DNA of 64,000 bases from Candidatus Protistibacter heckmannii (GTDB lineage: Bacteria; Pseudomonadota; Gammaproteobacteria; Burkholderiales; Burkholderiaceae): NCBI GenBank assembly GCA_025050535.1, contig JALBVF010000004.1, forward strand, positions 1 through 64,000, in the 5' to 3' direction. A program made the translations under genes and the position numbers. This document shows, piece after piece, positions 43,566 through 54,771 of this stretch; position 1 is the first letter of the stretch; every line of letters starts with the position of its first letter. The notes under the pieces are model-generated. The model was not told where the DNA came from, searched no databases, and was given only the letters and a program-made list of their open reading frames with translations.

Positions 43566-44477
43566 ATGAACAATACCACCATCTCTCAATATGTGATGGA
43601 GCAGTGGATCATCCTAGGAAGCGTTGCAGGAAAATTTTCTGCTCAGCAAAACGCTGGAGCTATCACCCCTCCAGTTGGCTTTAGTTCCTACCTTGGAATG
43701 ACCGCTCTTAGTGCGTATGCGGTCGCTGCGGGCGATTACTTCTTGCTTCAACAGCCGCTGGATGGTTACTCGATCGCTGATCTTGGCTTTGGCACTGCGA
43801 ATGCAAAAAGCGTGACGTTTTCGTTCTGGGCGTATGCCGATGCGGCAGGCACTTACGGCGGTTCACTGCGAAATTATGCGACAACTCGGTCCTATCCATT
43901 CACTTATACAGTTAACACCCCCAATACTTGGGAATATAAAACCATCACAATTCCGGGCGACACAGCAGGAACTTGGGTCGGTGCCAGCGGGGAAGGTTCC
44001 CTGTATGTTGCTTTCGGACTTGGATGTGGATCTACATTTTCCGGTGTAGCGGGAGCGTGGACATCAGCTAACTATATTTCCGCAACAGGCGCCCGTTCGA
44101 TCGTGGAAACCAACGGCGCGAAGCTCTATATCACTAGTGTGCAACTCGAACCCGGTAGCACTGCAACACTATTTGATACCACTCGTACTTACGCTCAAGA
44201 ATTGATGCTATGCCAACGGTATTTCGAACAGTCCACGAATCAAATTTTCTGGTCTGGTTACGGCACTGCCGGTACCAACAATCACTATGCGCAAGGGACA
44301 TATAAAGTAACCAAGCGCGCTCCTCCTACTGTGACCGTGAATGTTGGATATGGAACGAACTGGTGTGCGATCGCGTTCAACAGTACTGGTGTCGATTCTT
44401 GCTCGTTTTACGGAAATCCCACCACGAATGGAGCCAATTATTACTCACTGAGTTTCACCGCTAACTGCAGGCTCTAA
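43566..44477 (+). CDS. Phage tail/receptor-binding-type protein, 5' truncated by IS-A
   Basis: This 303-residue frame from ATG 43566 is Ser/Thr/Gly-rich and beta-structured, and ends with the pattern VQLEPGSTATLFDTT, YAQELMLCQRYFEQS, which I recognise from C-terminal parts of prophage tail-fibre or minor tail proteins. Composition is clearly less GC-rich than the surroundings, supporting phage origin. IS-A ends 18 bp before the ATG, so the N-terminal tail-attachment part was probably removed and this start may be fortuitous. The next small gene follows after two bases. Confidence 0.6.
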   Translation: MNNTTISQYVMEQWIILGSVAGKFSAQQNAGAITPPVGFSSYLGMTALSAYAVAAGDYFLLQQPLDGYSIADLGFGTANAKSVTFSFWAYADAAGTYGGSLRNYATTRSYPFTYTVNTPNTWEYKTITIPGDTAGTWVGASGEGSLYVAFGLGCGSTFSGVAGAWTSANYISATGARSIVETNGAKLYITSVQLEPGSTATLFDTTRTYAQELMLCQRYFEQSTNQIFWSGYGTAGTNNHYAQGTYKVTKRAPPTVTVNVGYGTNWCAIAFNSTGVDSCSFYGNPTTNGANYYSLSFTANCRL

Positions 44478-44479
44478 TC

Positions 44480-44674
44480 ATGACTCACAAATTCAAGCGC
44501 ATTCTCAATGGTGAAACAGGCGAAATTTCCGATGCGGTGGTGCTACGCGTAGAAGACAACGCCTTTATTCCAATGGATCTTGAGAACACCGACTATATGG
44601 AGTACTTGGCGTGGATCGAAGCGGGAAATTCACCACTACCTCCGATCGCGCCTAATGTGTTGCCCTGATGTGCC
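44480..44674 (+). CDS. Small phage tail-associated protein
   Basis: The open frame encodes 62 residues to TGA (ending PIAPNVLP). It begins MTHKFKRILNGETGEISDAVVLR and has DYMEYLAWIEAGNSPLPP, a pattern common in small proteins after tail fibres. It may be an assembly chaperone or accessory protein. Intact and AT-richer, like its neighbour. A decayed stretch without a clear gene follows up to the Com-like frame at 44830. Confidence 0.5.
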
Positions 44675-44829
44675 TGATAAAGAGACCCATTGTATGAAAA
44701 AGACGGCGCGACCTGCCTGGTTCGGGAACACCAGGCAGACCACCCACCCACAGAACAAGCCTGCGTTTAGGCCAAGGCGCCGCCACTGTCGCGACGGCGT
44801 CCTAAGCCTACCACGACCAGGACGAGCAG

Positions 44830-45000
44830 TTGGACGCGATCAGATGTGGCTTTTGCAATAGGAAGGTGGCGGAGGTAGAGTACACCCGCATTCGCTGGAA
44901 ATGCCCCCGCTGCGGGAGCATGAATGAGAAGGCCGTCGAGCCTCACAGCAGCGCGCCGCGAGCGCCTGAAGAGAGGAAAACCGACGCCGATGTTCCTTAA
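44830..45000 (+). CDS. Com-like zinc-ribbon protein (Mu Com family type)
   Basis: The 56-residue frame from TTG 44830 reads DAIRCGFCNRKVAEVEYTRI, then KCPRCGSMNEKAV, giving a CxxC pair and a second CxxC pair 18 residues on. Mu Com is a zinc-binding RNA-binding activator of translation of the DNA-modification gene mom; in many prophages a Com-like gene directly precedes a DNA adenine methylase, exactly as here, with the methylase ATG (44990) inside its 3' end. The frame is in-frame open upstream to a TAA at 44803, so the start is a guess. Confidence 0.6.
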   Translation: MDAIRCGFCNRKVAEVEYTRIRWKCPRCGSMNEKAVEPHSSAPRAPEERKTDADVP

Positions 45001-45586
45001 TAATTCGTGTAAGCCCATCATCCCCTAGCTCGGCAGCAAGCGCCGCCTGGCCGATAAGCTGCTGCCCTTGTTCCCGCCTCACGAGTGCTATGTGGAAGTC
45101 TTCTTCGGCGGTGCGGCGCTCTACTTTCTGCGCGCGCATTCAGCACCCGTCGAGGTTCTGAACGACATCAACGGCGAGCTGACCAATCTGTACCGCGTGG
45201 TGCAGCATCACCTGGAGGAGTTTGTGAGGCAGTTCCGCTGGGCGATCAGCAGCCGCCAGGTGTTCAAGTGGCACCAGGAGAGCCGACCGTCGACGCTGAC
45301 CTACATTCAGCGCGCGGCGCGGTTCTAATACCTGCAGCATCACGCCTTCTGCGGCCGTGTCGACGGTCAGACTTTCGGTACCGCGACCACCTCGGCAGCG
45401 CCCAACCTGCTGCGCATCGAGGAAAGCCTCTCGGCCGCGCATCTGCGCCTCGAAGGCACTACAATCGAGAACCTGTCGTGGCAGGAGTGCATGAAGCGCT
45501 ACGACCGGCCGCACACGTTTTTCTACCTCGACCCGCCCTATTGGGGGACGGAGGGCTACTCACTGATCCCCATCGACATCATGTAG
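44990..45586 (+). pseudogene. D12-class DNA adenine methyltransferase (prophage), two internal stops, truncated
   Basis: From MFLNNSCKPIIP the frame meets TAG at 45026-45028, where the family has the Trp of PxxWxGSKR, then LGSKRRLADKLLPLFP and VEVFFGGAALYFLR, the AdoMet-binding motif. TAA at 45326-45328 follows QRAARF in place of Tyr. The catalytic DPPYWGTEGY is present, then homology stops and TAG 45584 ends it. Three lesions. It would methylate adenine in phage or host DNA. Confidence 0.8.
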
Positions 45587-45945
45587 GAATTTTTGCCGAC
45601 CATTGAGGAGGTTGCTGGGAAAATCGGTGCGATGGACGCCTTTTATGCACAGCAGGTAGCTGCAGCTTGGGAGGTCGACCTGGCTACGTTTCTGGCCTCA
45701 TTCGAGTCCGCAAAGCAGGCGGCGCGTGGCGTAGGCTGGGGGGGGATTTCCGCAGGCCGCCGAGGGTTTTTTGGCTGCCGGAGGCGGAATTTTCATTTAT
45801 CTGGGGGGGTGTCTGGAAACAGGATAACAACGGGGATACCTTTGTAGTCTCACCTTACCCCTTGACCTGGCTTGAGCCTCGATTTTTCGCCTGAAAACCG
45901 GTGAAAAAACGCGCGAAAATCAGTGCAAAAACACGCGCGAAGTTA
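45587..45945 (+). other. Decayed prophage sequence
   Basis: A frame EFLPTIEEVAGKIGAMDAFYAQQ continues to AAWEVDLATFLASFESAKQA, which may be the end of another phage gene; afterwards runs of G at 45739-45745 and 45805-45811 coincide with frame changes and no recognisable protein remains. Nothing else was identified here. Confidence 0.35.
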
Positions 45946-45951
45946 CATGGG

Positions 45952-45996
45952 GGAGCCGCGGATTCATAATCCGTAGGTCCCCGCAAAAGAAAACGC
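45952..45996 (+). repeat. Copy resembling the CAU tRNA anticodon arm, inverted relative to the tRNA gene
   Basis: The plus strand contains GCGGATTCATAATCCGT at 45959-45975, one base different from the anticodon arm of the tRNA encoded on the minus strand at 46030-46108, with similar GAGC and GGT neighbours. It sits at the phage-side border. It might be an attachment-site remnant or a piece of a phage tRNA. Flanking GGGGA/TCCCC and CCCGC/GCGGG pairs suggest extra hairpins. Confidence 0.35.
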
Positions 45997-46029
45997 GGGC
46001 CGCCGCATCGGCAAACCCGTGTCTAGGGT

Positions 46030-46108
<79 letters not shown>

Positions 46109-46132
46109 GTGATTTTTGGCGGCGGCGCCGGC

Positions 46133-48490
<2,358 letters not shown>

Positions 48491-48599
48491 AGCCACTCTC
48501 TTTTCGCAGCGGCAGGGATGAAAAAACAACCCAAGCCGCATTAATTGAATCTGATGTTATAACGTATGAAAAATCTGCTGACTAACTAGCCAAATACTG

Positions 48600-48620
48600 C
48601 AAAAATCGGTCAATCGACCG
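48600..48620 (-). terminator. Possible terminator overlapping the dnaG stop
   Basis: On the minus strand CGGTC-GATT-GACCG (48620-48607) is followed by ATTTTT. The dnaG TGA lies inside the hairpin. It would separate dnaG from rpoD or attenuate read-through. Confidence 0.5.
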
Positions 48621-50418
48621 GCTTCGGACCGGCTTTTTCCTGCTGAAGCCATTCGGCGAACCGGCGGTAGGCCTCTCTGTCGGCGTCGCTGGCCCGCCCG
48701 GCTTCGATCAACTGGGCAAGCCGCCTTTGTTCCTGCTTCCAGCCCTCCGTTACCAACTTGGACGCCGCGCCTTGCAATTCGGCGCGCGCGGCGTCCAGGT
48801 CGATGTCGTCCTTGAGCACCGCTTCACGCAAGCCCTGGTAGGCGCCCTCGAAGGGCGACTGCGCGAGCAGGTCGGACAGCGCCGCGAAGCTTTTGCTCTG
48901 GTCGCAATGCGCGAACAGATCGGCCAGCAGCTCGCTATTGGCGCCGTCGGGCGTCGCGAGCGCGGCGCGCGTCTGCGCGTCGAGTTCGCCGGCCAGCTCC
49001 GGGAAGCGCATCAGCATGCGCATCAACTGCTGCTCCAGCCCGGTTGGCGGCGCGCGCTTGACCCGTGGCTTGGGCGCGGCGTAGCGGCTGGCGGCGACTG
49101 GCTTGAGCTCGCAGACGGCCTCGACCTCCGCGGACGTGGAACCCGTCATCTCCGCCAGGCTGCGGATGATCTGCAGCCGCAGCCCGATGGGCGGCATGGC
49201 CTGCAGCAGCGGCTTGGCCTGGAACTGCGCGCGCGCCCTGCCCTCGGGCTGGCGCAGATTGAGGTCCTGCGCCACCGACTTGAGCAGGAACTGCGACAGC
49301 GGCATGGCCTGCGCCACCGCTGCGTCAAAAGCTTGCGCGCCCTCTTCGCGGATATAGCTGTCCGGGTCGTGCTCGGACGCCAGGAATAGGAAGCGCACGG
49401 TCTTGTCGTCGGCCAGCAACGGCAGACAGGCTTCGAGCGCGCGGCGCGCGGCGCGCCGTCCCGCTGCGTCGCCGTCGAAGGAGAACACGACGTTGTCGAT
49501 CTGCCGGAACAGCTTCTGCACATGCATGGGCGTGCAGGCCGTGCCCAGCGTGGCGACGGCGTTGGCGAACCCCATCTGGGCAAGCGCGACCACGTCCATA
49601 TAGCCTTCCGTCACCAGCACGTAGCCCATCTCGCGGATGACCGCGCGCGCTTCGAACAAGCCGTACAGTTCATTGCCTTTGGAGAACAAAGGCGTTTCCG
49701 GCGAGTTGAGATACTTGGGCTCGCAGCCGTCCATCACGCGTCCGCCGAATCCGATCACCGCGCCCTTGACGTTGCGGATGGGGAACATCACGCGGCCGCG
49801 AAAGCGGTCATAGCGCCGATGCTTGCCGTCGGATTCGGTCTTCTCGCTTTCGATCACCAGGCCCGACTCGACCAGGGGCTTGGCCACCGCGTCGTCGCGA
49901 TAGGACCCGAATTCGCCTTCCAGATTCTGCCATGCGTCCGGCGCGAAACCCAGCCCGAAACGCGCCGCGATCTCGCCCGTGAGGCCGCGGCCCTTCAAGT
50001 AATTCTTCGCCGCGTCGGACAAGCGCAACTGCTTGCGATAATAGTCGCAGGCGGTGCTCATGACCTGGGTGAGCGCCATCTGCGCATCCTGCCTAGCCTT
50101 GCGCTGCTCGACCGAGACGCGGTTCTCTTCCTCGGGCACGGTCATGCCAACCGACTGCGCGAGATCGCGGATGGCCTCTACATACGAGGCGCCGCTGTGC
50201 TCCATCAGGAAACCGATCGCCGAACCGTGCGCGCCGCAGCCGAAGCAATGGAAGAACTGCTTGGAGGGCGAAACGGTAAATGAGGGCGACTTTTCGTTAT
50301 GGAAGGGACACAGGCCCAGATAGTTCGCCCCCGCCTTCTTCAACTGCACATGCCGGCCCACCACGTCGGTGATGTCGACGCGGGCCAGAAGGCCCTGAAT
50401 AAATGACTGGGGGATCAC
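48610..50418 (-). CDS. dnaG: DNA primase
   Basis: This 602-residue protein makes RNA primers at the replication fork. The N-terminal zinc ribbon is CPFHNEKSPSF with FHCFGCGAHG; the core has RGRVMFPI, the TOPRIM Glu in LVTEGYMDVVAL and SFDGDAAGRRAARR with the Asp pair. The C-terminal DnaB-binding helical domain is present to residue 600. The start MIPQSFIQGLLARVDI is the family standard. Clean frame, within the macromolecular synthesis order rpsU-yqeY-dnaG-rpoD. Confidence 0.95.
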   Translation of the reverse strand: MIPQSFIQGLLARVDITDVVGRHVQLKKAGANYLGLCPFHNEKSPSFTVSPSKQFFHCFGCGAHGSAIGFLMEHSGASYVEAIRDLAQSVGMTVPEEENRVSVEQRKARQDAQMALTQVMSTACDYYRKQLRLSDAAKNYLKGRGLTGEIAARFGLGFAPDAWQNLEGEFGSYRDDAVAKPLVESGLVIESEKTESDGKHRRYDRFRGRVMFPIRNVKGAVIGFGGRVMDGCEPKYLNSPETPLFSKGNELYGLFEARAVIREMGYVLVTEGYMDVVALAQMGFANAVATLGTACTPMHVQKLFRQIDNVVFSFDGDAAGRRAARRALEACLPLLADDKTVRFLFLASEHDPDSYIREEGAQAFDAAVAQAMPLSQFLLKSVAQDLNLRQPEGRARAQFQAKPLLQAMPPIGLRLQIIRSLAEMTGSTSAEVEAVCELKPVAASRYAAPKPRVKRAPPTGLEQQLMRMLMRFPELAGELDAQTRAALATPDGANSELLADLFAHCDQSKSFAALSDLLAQSPFEGAYQGLREAVLKDDIDLDAARAELQGAASKLVTEGWKQEQRRLAQLIEAGRASDADREAYRRFAEWLQQEKAGPKPVD

Positions 50419-50454
50419 GCCCGGGTAGGCTCGGCGATGCGGTCGAGGTCTGGC

Positions 50455-50895
50455 TCAGGCCAGCGCGGCGAGCGCGGTCTTGAGCTGGCCGGAGGCCGCG
50501 CCCATGTCGGCGCAGCCCGCGAGCGCGGGCTTGAGCACTCCCATGACCTTGCCCATGTCCTGCGGCCCCTTGGCGCCGGCTTTGGCGATGGCCGCGGCGA
50601 CTTCCTCGGCCGACATTTGCGCCGGCATGTAGGCGGCGAGCACGACGATCTCGGCCTCTTCCTTGGCGACCAGATCCTCGCGGCCGGCCTGCTTGAACTG
50701 GGAGGAGGCGTCGCGGCGCTGCTTAATGAGTTTTTCGACGAGGGCGAAGATGGCGGCGTCGTCGAGTTCGATGCGCTCGTCGACCTCGCACTGCTTCATC
50801 GCCGCCAGCAGCATGCGGATGCTGCCCAGGCGTTCGGCCTCGCGGGCGCGCATGGCGGCCTTCATGTCGTCGTTGATGCGTTGTTTCAGATTCAT
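50455..50895 (-). CDS. YqeY/GatB-related protein
   Basis: This 146-residue protein starts MNLKQRINDDMKAAMRAREAERLGSIRMLL; the C-terminal half AKGPQDMGKVMGVLKPALAGCADM is the GatB/YqeY tail-domain signature implicated in tRNA binding. It sits between rpsU and dnaG as in many proteobacteria. The biochemical role remains unclear in the family. Start 50895 chosen by family fit; an upstream extension crosses the rpsU terminator. Intact. Confidence 0.9.
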   Translation of the reverse strand: MNLKQRINDDMKAAMRAREAERLGSIRMLLAAMKQCEVDERIELDDAAIFALVEKLIKQRRDASSQFKQAGREDLVAKEEAEIVVLAAYMPAQMSAEEVAAAIAKAGAKGPQDMGKVMGVLKPALAGCADMGAASGQLKTALAALA

Positions 50896-50928
50896 GATGT
50901 CCTCGGGTCTGCCTTGATCGATAAAGAC

Positions 50929-50962
50929 AAAAAACCCGCCAGTGGCCAAACCGCCGGCGGGT
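50929..50962 (-). terminator. Terminator between rpsU and yqeY
   Basis: On the minus strand AACCCGCC and its complement GGCGGGTT enclose a 15-base loop and are followed by TTTTTT. It probably attenuates transcription from rpsU into yqeY-dnaG-rpoD. Confidence 0.8.
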
Positions 50963-51001
50963 TCATGTCAGCCGCATCCGCAGTGGGCGGACGCAGGAGA
51001 A

Positions 51002-51214
51002 TCAGTACATCTTCTTCGGCAGCATCTGGCTGCGGATGCGCTTGTAGTGGCGCTTCACGGCCGCAGCCTTCTTGCGCTTGCGCTCGGCGGTCGGCTTTTC
51101 ATAGAACTCGCGGGCGCGCAGCTCGGTCAGCAGGCCGTTTTTCTCGATGGTGCGCTTGAAGCGCCGCAGCGCGACTTCGAAAGGCTCATTCTCTTTGAGG
51201 CGAATGGTCGTCAT
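51002..51214 (-). CDS. rpsU: 30S ribosomal protein S21
   Basis: This 70-residue basic protein reads [20 protein letters not shown] and ends RRSQ-type [12 protein letters not shown], matching S21, which contacts the 16S 3' end during initiation. Essential-type gene with clean frame. First gene of the rpsU-yqeY-dnaG-rpoD block. Confidence 0.95.
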   Translation of the reverse strand: MTTIRLKENEPFEVALRRFKRTIEKNGLLTELRAREFYEKPTAERKRKKAAAVKRHYKRIRSQMLPKKMY

Positions 51215-51334
51215 TTTCCGTTAAAAGCCTTTTAAAAAAAATGAGTTATTTAAAATCAAGGATTTCTGCGCGGATTCGAAACAGATGATTAAACTGATAG
51301 CCAGACTCGAAAATTCTATTACTTTATCACAAGT
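51215..51334 (-). promoter_or_regulatory. AT-rich leader/promoter region of rpsU
   Basis: This 120-bp spacer is much more AT-rich than its surroundings, with an A8/T-rich stretch at 51233-51260. The strong promoter expected for rpsU must lie here. Exact -35/-10 boxes were not resolved by eye. Confidence 0.45.
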
Positions 51335-52564
51335 TCAACGTTGCGCCAATGCTGTTGCGGCCGCCGCAGCGGACGCCCAGGCCCACTGGAAGTTGTAGCC
51401 GCCGAGCCAGCCGGTGACGTCCATGACCTCACCGATGAAGTACAGGCCGGGTACGGCCTTGGCCATCATGCTGGCCGAGGACAATGCCCGGGTGTCCACG
51501 CCGCCGCAGGTGACCTCGGCCTTGAGGTAGCCCTCTGTTCCGGACGGCGCGAGCCGCCAGGCGGAGAGCGAAGCCGCCAGTTTGCGCAGAGTCTTGTCGG
51601 GCAATTCGCCGATGCGGGCCGCCGGGTCCAGGCCCTGGGCCGAAATCCAGTGTGCCGCCAGCCGGGCGGGCAGCCATTGGCCGAGCACGGTCGCGAGCTG
51701 GCGCGCCGGCCGGGCCTTCTCGGCCAGCAGCTCGGCTTCGGCGTTGCGGCCGCGGAGCAGGTTGAGCGACAGCGCTTGGCCGGGCCGCCAGAAGCTGGAA
51801 ATCTGCAGGATCGCCGGGCCGGAGAGCCCCCGGTGGGTGAAGAGCAGGTCTTCCAGGAAGACCGGCACGGACTTGCGCGGCGCCTCGGGCAGGCTGGCTT
51901 CGACTTCCAGGGAGATGCCCGCCAGCTCGGCGAAGGGCACCCAGCCGGCGGCGTCGAAGGTCATCGGCACCAAACCTGGGCACGGCTGCACCAGTGGAAT
52001 CCCGAACTGCTTGGCGAGCCGGTAGCCGAAGTCGGTCGCACCGATCTTGGGGATGGACAGACCGCCCATAGCCACGACCAGGGCGTCCGCGGCCACCGCG
52101 CCAGCCGCCGTGCCGATGCGGAAACGCTCGCGGCCCGAACCATCCACGCCGCGGCTCACGTCGCCGACCTTGCAGCCGGTCATCCAGCGCACGCCGCCGG
52201 CCTCGCATTCGGCCTCGAGCATGCGCACGATCTGCTCGGCGGATTCATCGCAGAACAATTGGCCCTTGTGCTTCTCGTGATAGCCGATCCGGTGGCTGCG
52301 CACGAGATCGAGGAAATCGGCCTGGGTGTAGCGCGCCAGTGCGGAACGGCAAAAATCCTTGTTCGATGAATGAAAATTCGCCGGACTCGCATAAAGATTA
52401 GTGAAATTGCAGCGCCCACCGCCGGAAATACGGATTTTTTCGCCAATCTTTTCCGCATGATCGATCAGCGCCACCTTGAGCCCCGACTGCGCGCCCATAC
52501 CAGCGCACATCATGCCGGCGGCGCCCGCCCCGAGGACGGCGACGTCGACTTCCTTGTCTGCCAC
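51335..52564 (-). CDS. HI0933/YhiN-family flavoprotein (predicted NAD(P)/FAD oxidoreductase)
   Basis: This 409-residue protein has the FAD-binding VAVLGAGAAGMMCAGMGAQ near its start, the family motif KIRISGGGRCNFTN, GQLFCDESAEQIV and the C-terminal GLYFIGEVMDVTGWLGGYNFQWAWASG-like block. The family has no firmly assigned reaction. The GTG at 52564 (ADKEVDVAVLG) is the likely start; an apparent start at 52588 lies in IS-A. IS-A is inserted 12 bp upstream of this GTG, so the native ribosome-binding site and promoter have been separated from the gene. Confidence 0.85.
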   Translation of the reverse strand: MADKEVDVAVLGAGAAGMMCAGMGAQSGLKVALIDHAEKIGEKIRISGGGRCNFTNLYASPANFHSSNKDFCRSALARYTQADFLDLVRSHRIGYHEKHKGQLFCDESAEQIVRMLEAECEAGGVRWMTGCKVGDVSRGVDGSGRERFRIGTAAGAVAADALVVAMGGLSIPKIGATDFGYRLAKQFGIPLVQPCPGLVPMTFDAAGWVPFAELAGISLEVEASLPEAPRKSVPVFLEDLLFTHRGLSGPAILQISSFWRPGQALSLNLLRGRNAEAELLAEKARPARQLATVLGQWLPARLAAHWISAQGLDPAARIGELPDKTLRKLAASLSAWRLAPSGTEGYLKAEVTCGGVDTRALSSASMMAKAVPGLYFIGEVMDVTGWLGGYNFQWAWASAAAAATALAQR

Positions 52565-52576
52565 TGAGAGACCCCA

Positions 52577-53689
52577 TTGATCCAGCACTTAAACATTGAA
52601 CTTATTGAGTGATATAGAGTCGGATGTTGCATGGACAACATCGACTCGAGAACGCTGCCGGTAGCCGCCCTGAACGAACGGCACCGACGTGTGGTGAAAA
52701 TGCGGCTGGATGGCGTGAGCCTGAAGGACACGGTGGCGCATGCGAGATGTCGCGCACGACGCTCATTGCGGCGGTGAAGGCGTATCGCGCGGGCGGGTGG
52801 AAGGCCCTCGACGTTGAGCGCCCCGGGCGCCCGCAGGGTACGGGCAGAACGCTGACGGCGGAGCAGGAGCGCGAGGTTCAGCGGCTGATCCGCGACCGCA
52901 CGCCCGACCAGTTGAAGATGATCTATGCGCTGTGGAGCCGCCAGGCAGTTGCCGAGTTGATCCTTAACCGATAAGGCATCAAGCTGGCCGTTCGCACGAT
53001 GGGCCTGTATCTGGAGCGTTTGGGCTTCACGCCGAAAAAGCCCATGAAGAAGGCCTACGAGCAGTCGCCGGCGGCGGTGAAAAAGTGGCTCGACGAGGAC
53101 TACCCGGTGATCGCCGCCTGCGCCAAGGCTGAGGGGGCCGAAATTCACTGGGGCGACGAGACCGGCTTGCGCAGTGACGACGTGTGCGGGCACAGCTACG
53201 CCCCGCAAGGCCAGACGCCCGTGATTCGCGTGAACAACAAGCGCCACGGCTTGTCGGTGATCTCCACCGTCACCAACAAGGGCCAGATGCGCTGGCAGGC
53301 CTTCGACGGAGCGTTGAGCGCCGACATCCTGATCGACTTCCTGCGCCGGCTGGTCAAGGATGCCGGCCGAAAGATCTACTTGATCCTGGACAACCTGCGC
53401 GTGCACCACAGAAAGCCTGTGAAGGCCTGGCTGGCCGAGCACAAGCACGAGATCGAAGTCTTCTACTTGCCCAGCTACAGCCCCGAACTGAGCCCCAACG
53501 AAATGGCCAATGCCGACCTGAAGCAGATCGGCACCAAACTCGCTCCAGCTCGCTCGAAGCTGCAACTGGTGAAGGCCTCGCGCCAGCATCTGCTCAGCGT
53601 TCAGCGACAGCCCGAGCGCGTCAAGAGCTACTTCGAACACGCGCCGGTTCGGTATGCTGCTTGAGTTCATTGTTTCAACGCCGGATCAA
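52577..53689 (+). mobile_element. IS-A, longest copy (1113 bp)
   Basis: The left end is TTGATCCAGC at 52577 and the right end CCGGATCAA at 53689 followed by TA, then a TA microsatellite (53690-53701). The left flank is CA and not TA, so one side of the target duplication has mutated. It retains the block missing from the two shorter copies. Two single-base deletions (near 52625 and 52741) and a TAA distinguish it. Confidence 0.9.
52631..53664 (+). pseudogene. IS-A transposase, most complete copy but still broken
   Basis: ATG 52631 begins MDNIDSRTLPVAALN. One base is missing near 52741 (in the AQCEMSR region), and TAA at 52971-52973 follows AELILNR. From 52999 a 221-residue frame (MGLYLERLGFTPKKPMKK onward) carries the complete DDE triad: HWGDETGLR, YLILDNLRVHH and YSPELSPNEMANADLK, ending VRYAA. 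If IS-A once used two overlapping frames, this is the only copy here that could supply the catalytic half. Confidence 0.85.
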
Positions 53690-53779
53690 TATATATATAT
53701 AATACCGCTTTTGCCGCCGCTCCAATCGGTGGCGGCGCTAGTCGGGGATGGCCTAGCCCATGATTTCCAGCCGCCGAAC

Positions 53780-54553
53780 TCACACCGCGTCGAGCAGGAT
53801 TTTCAGATAGCAGATGCCGTTGGATTCGGGTGCCGGCAGCTCGTCAGCCCGCATGTTCACTTGCACCGAGGGCAGGATCAGCACGGGCATGCCGAGGGTG
53901 GCGTCGCGCTGCTTGCGCATGGCGACGAAATCGTCTTCGCTCACGCCGTCGTGGATATGGATGTTGGCGGAGCGCTGCTCGGCCACGGTGCTGACGTAGG
54001 CGAGCGCGTTGCCGCCGGGGAAGTCGCAGCGGGCGGTGCCGTAGTCGGGCATGAACAGGGTGTCGCCGACGAAGGCGGCGGTCTGAGCGCCGCAGCGCAG
54101 GACATAGGTCATGCAGGCCGGCGTATGACCGGGGGAGTGCATGGCCTCGATGCCGATCGCGCCCAGTTCGAGCCGGTCGCCGTCATGCAGCAGGCGGTCG
54201 AACCAGCTGCCGTCCAAAGCGAAGCCGGGGCTGGCGTTGAACAGCTTACCGAAGACTTTCTGTACGACGGTGATCCGCTCGCCGATGGCCAGCTTGCCGC
54301 CCAGCCGCTCGCGCAGCCAGGGCGCGGCGGAGAGATGGTCGGCATGCATGTGGGTCTCGAGGACCAATTCGAGCCGCGCGCCCAGCTCGCGCACGCGCGC
54401 GACGATGCGCTCGGCGCCGGCCGTCGAGGTCCGGCCGGACTTGGCGTCGTAGTCGAGCACGCTGTCGATGATCGCGGCCTTGCCACTGCCTTCGTCCACC
54501 ACGAGATAGCTGAACGTCGATGTGCTGCTGTCGAAGAAATGCTCAATCCGCAT
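53780..54553 (-). pseudogene. Metallo-beta-lactamase-fold hydrolase (persulfide dioxygenase/ETHE1-like), metal-ligand segment deleted
   Basis: The 257-residue frame begins MRIEHFFDSSTSTFSYLVVD. Metal ligands THMHADH, GHTPACMTY and VGDTLFMPDYGTARCDFPGG are present. Right after GGNALAYV comes STVAEQRSANIHIHDGVSEDDF; the family has about 35 residues there, including HDY, which supplies the last metal-site His. The deletion is in frame, so no stop occurs. The protein is thus probably inactive. Relatives oxidise glutathione persulfide and are often in sulfur operons; no such neighbours are here. Confidence 0.7.
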
Positions 54554-54771
54554 CGCGCCCATCTCGGGCGCCCCCCCAGCCCGCCCGTCTGTTCCACCGC
54601 CCTCTCCTTCCCGATGCCTCGCCCTGTCCTGGCCAAGTCCGCGGCTTGTCCCCGGCCGCCCTCGGACGTTTCGCCCGCGCTTTTGCGCAAGAGCAACAAT
54701 GCGCTCTCTCACATTAGTAAAACAACCCTGCGATATTCAAATATTATAATATTTTGTTACATTAATTTTTT
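54554..54771. promoter_or_regulatory. Divergent spacer with a candidate promoter for the small exported protein
   Basis: The region from about 54715 is AT-rich. TATAAT occurs at 54746-54751, 21 bp before the ATG at 54772; no clear -35 is seen. The rest, up to 54700, is GC-rich and without a gene. Confidence 0.45.

Noticed and set aside
53690-53701. TA microsatellite as an origin-like or regulatory repeat
   Set aside because: It is only six TA units directly at an IS630 insertion site, explained by repeated use or slippage of the TA target.
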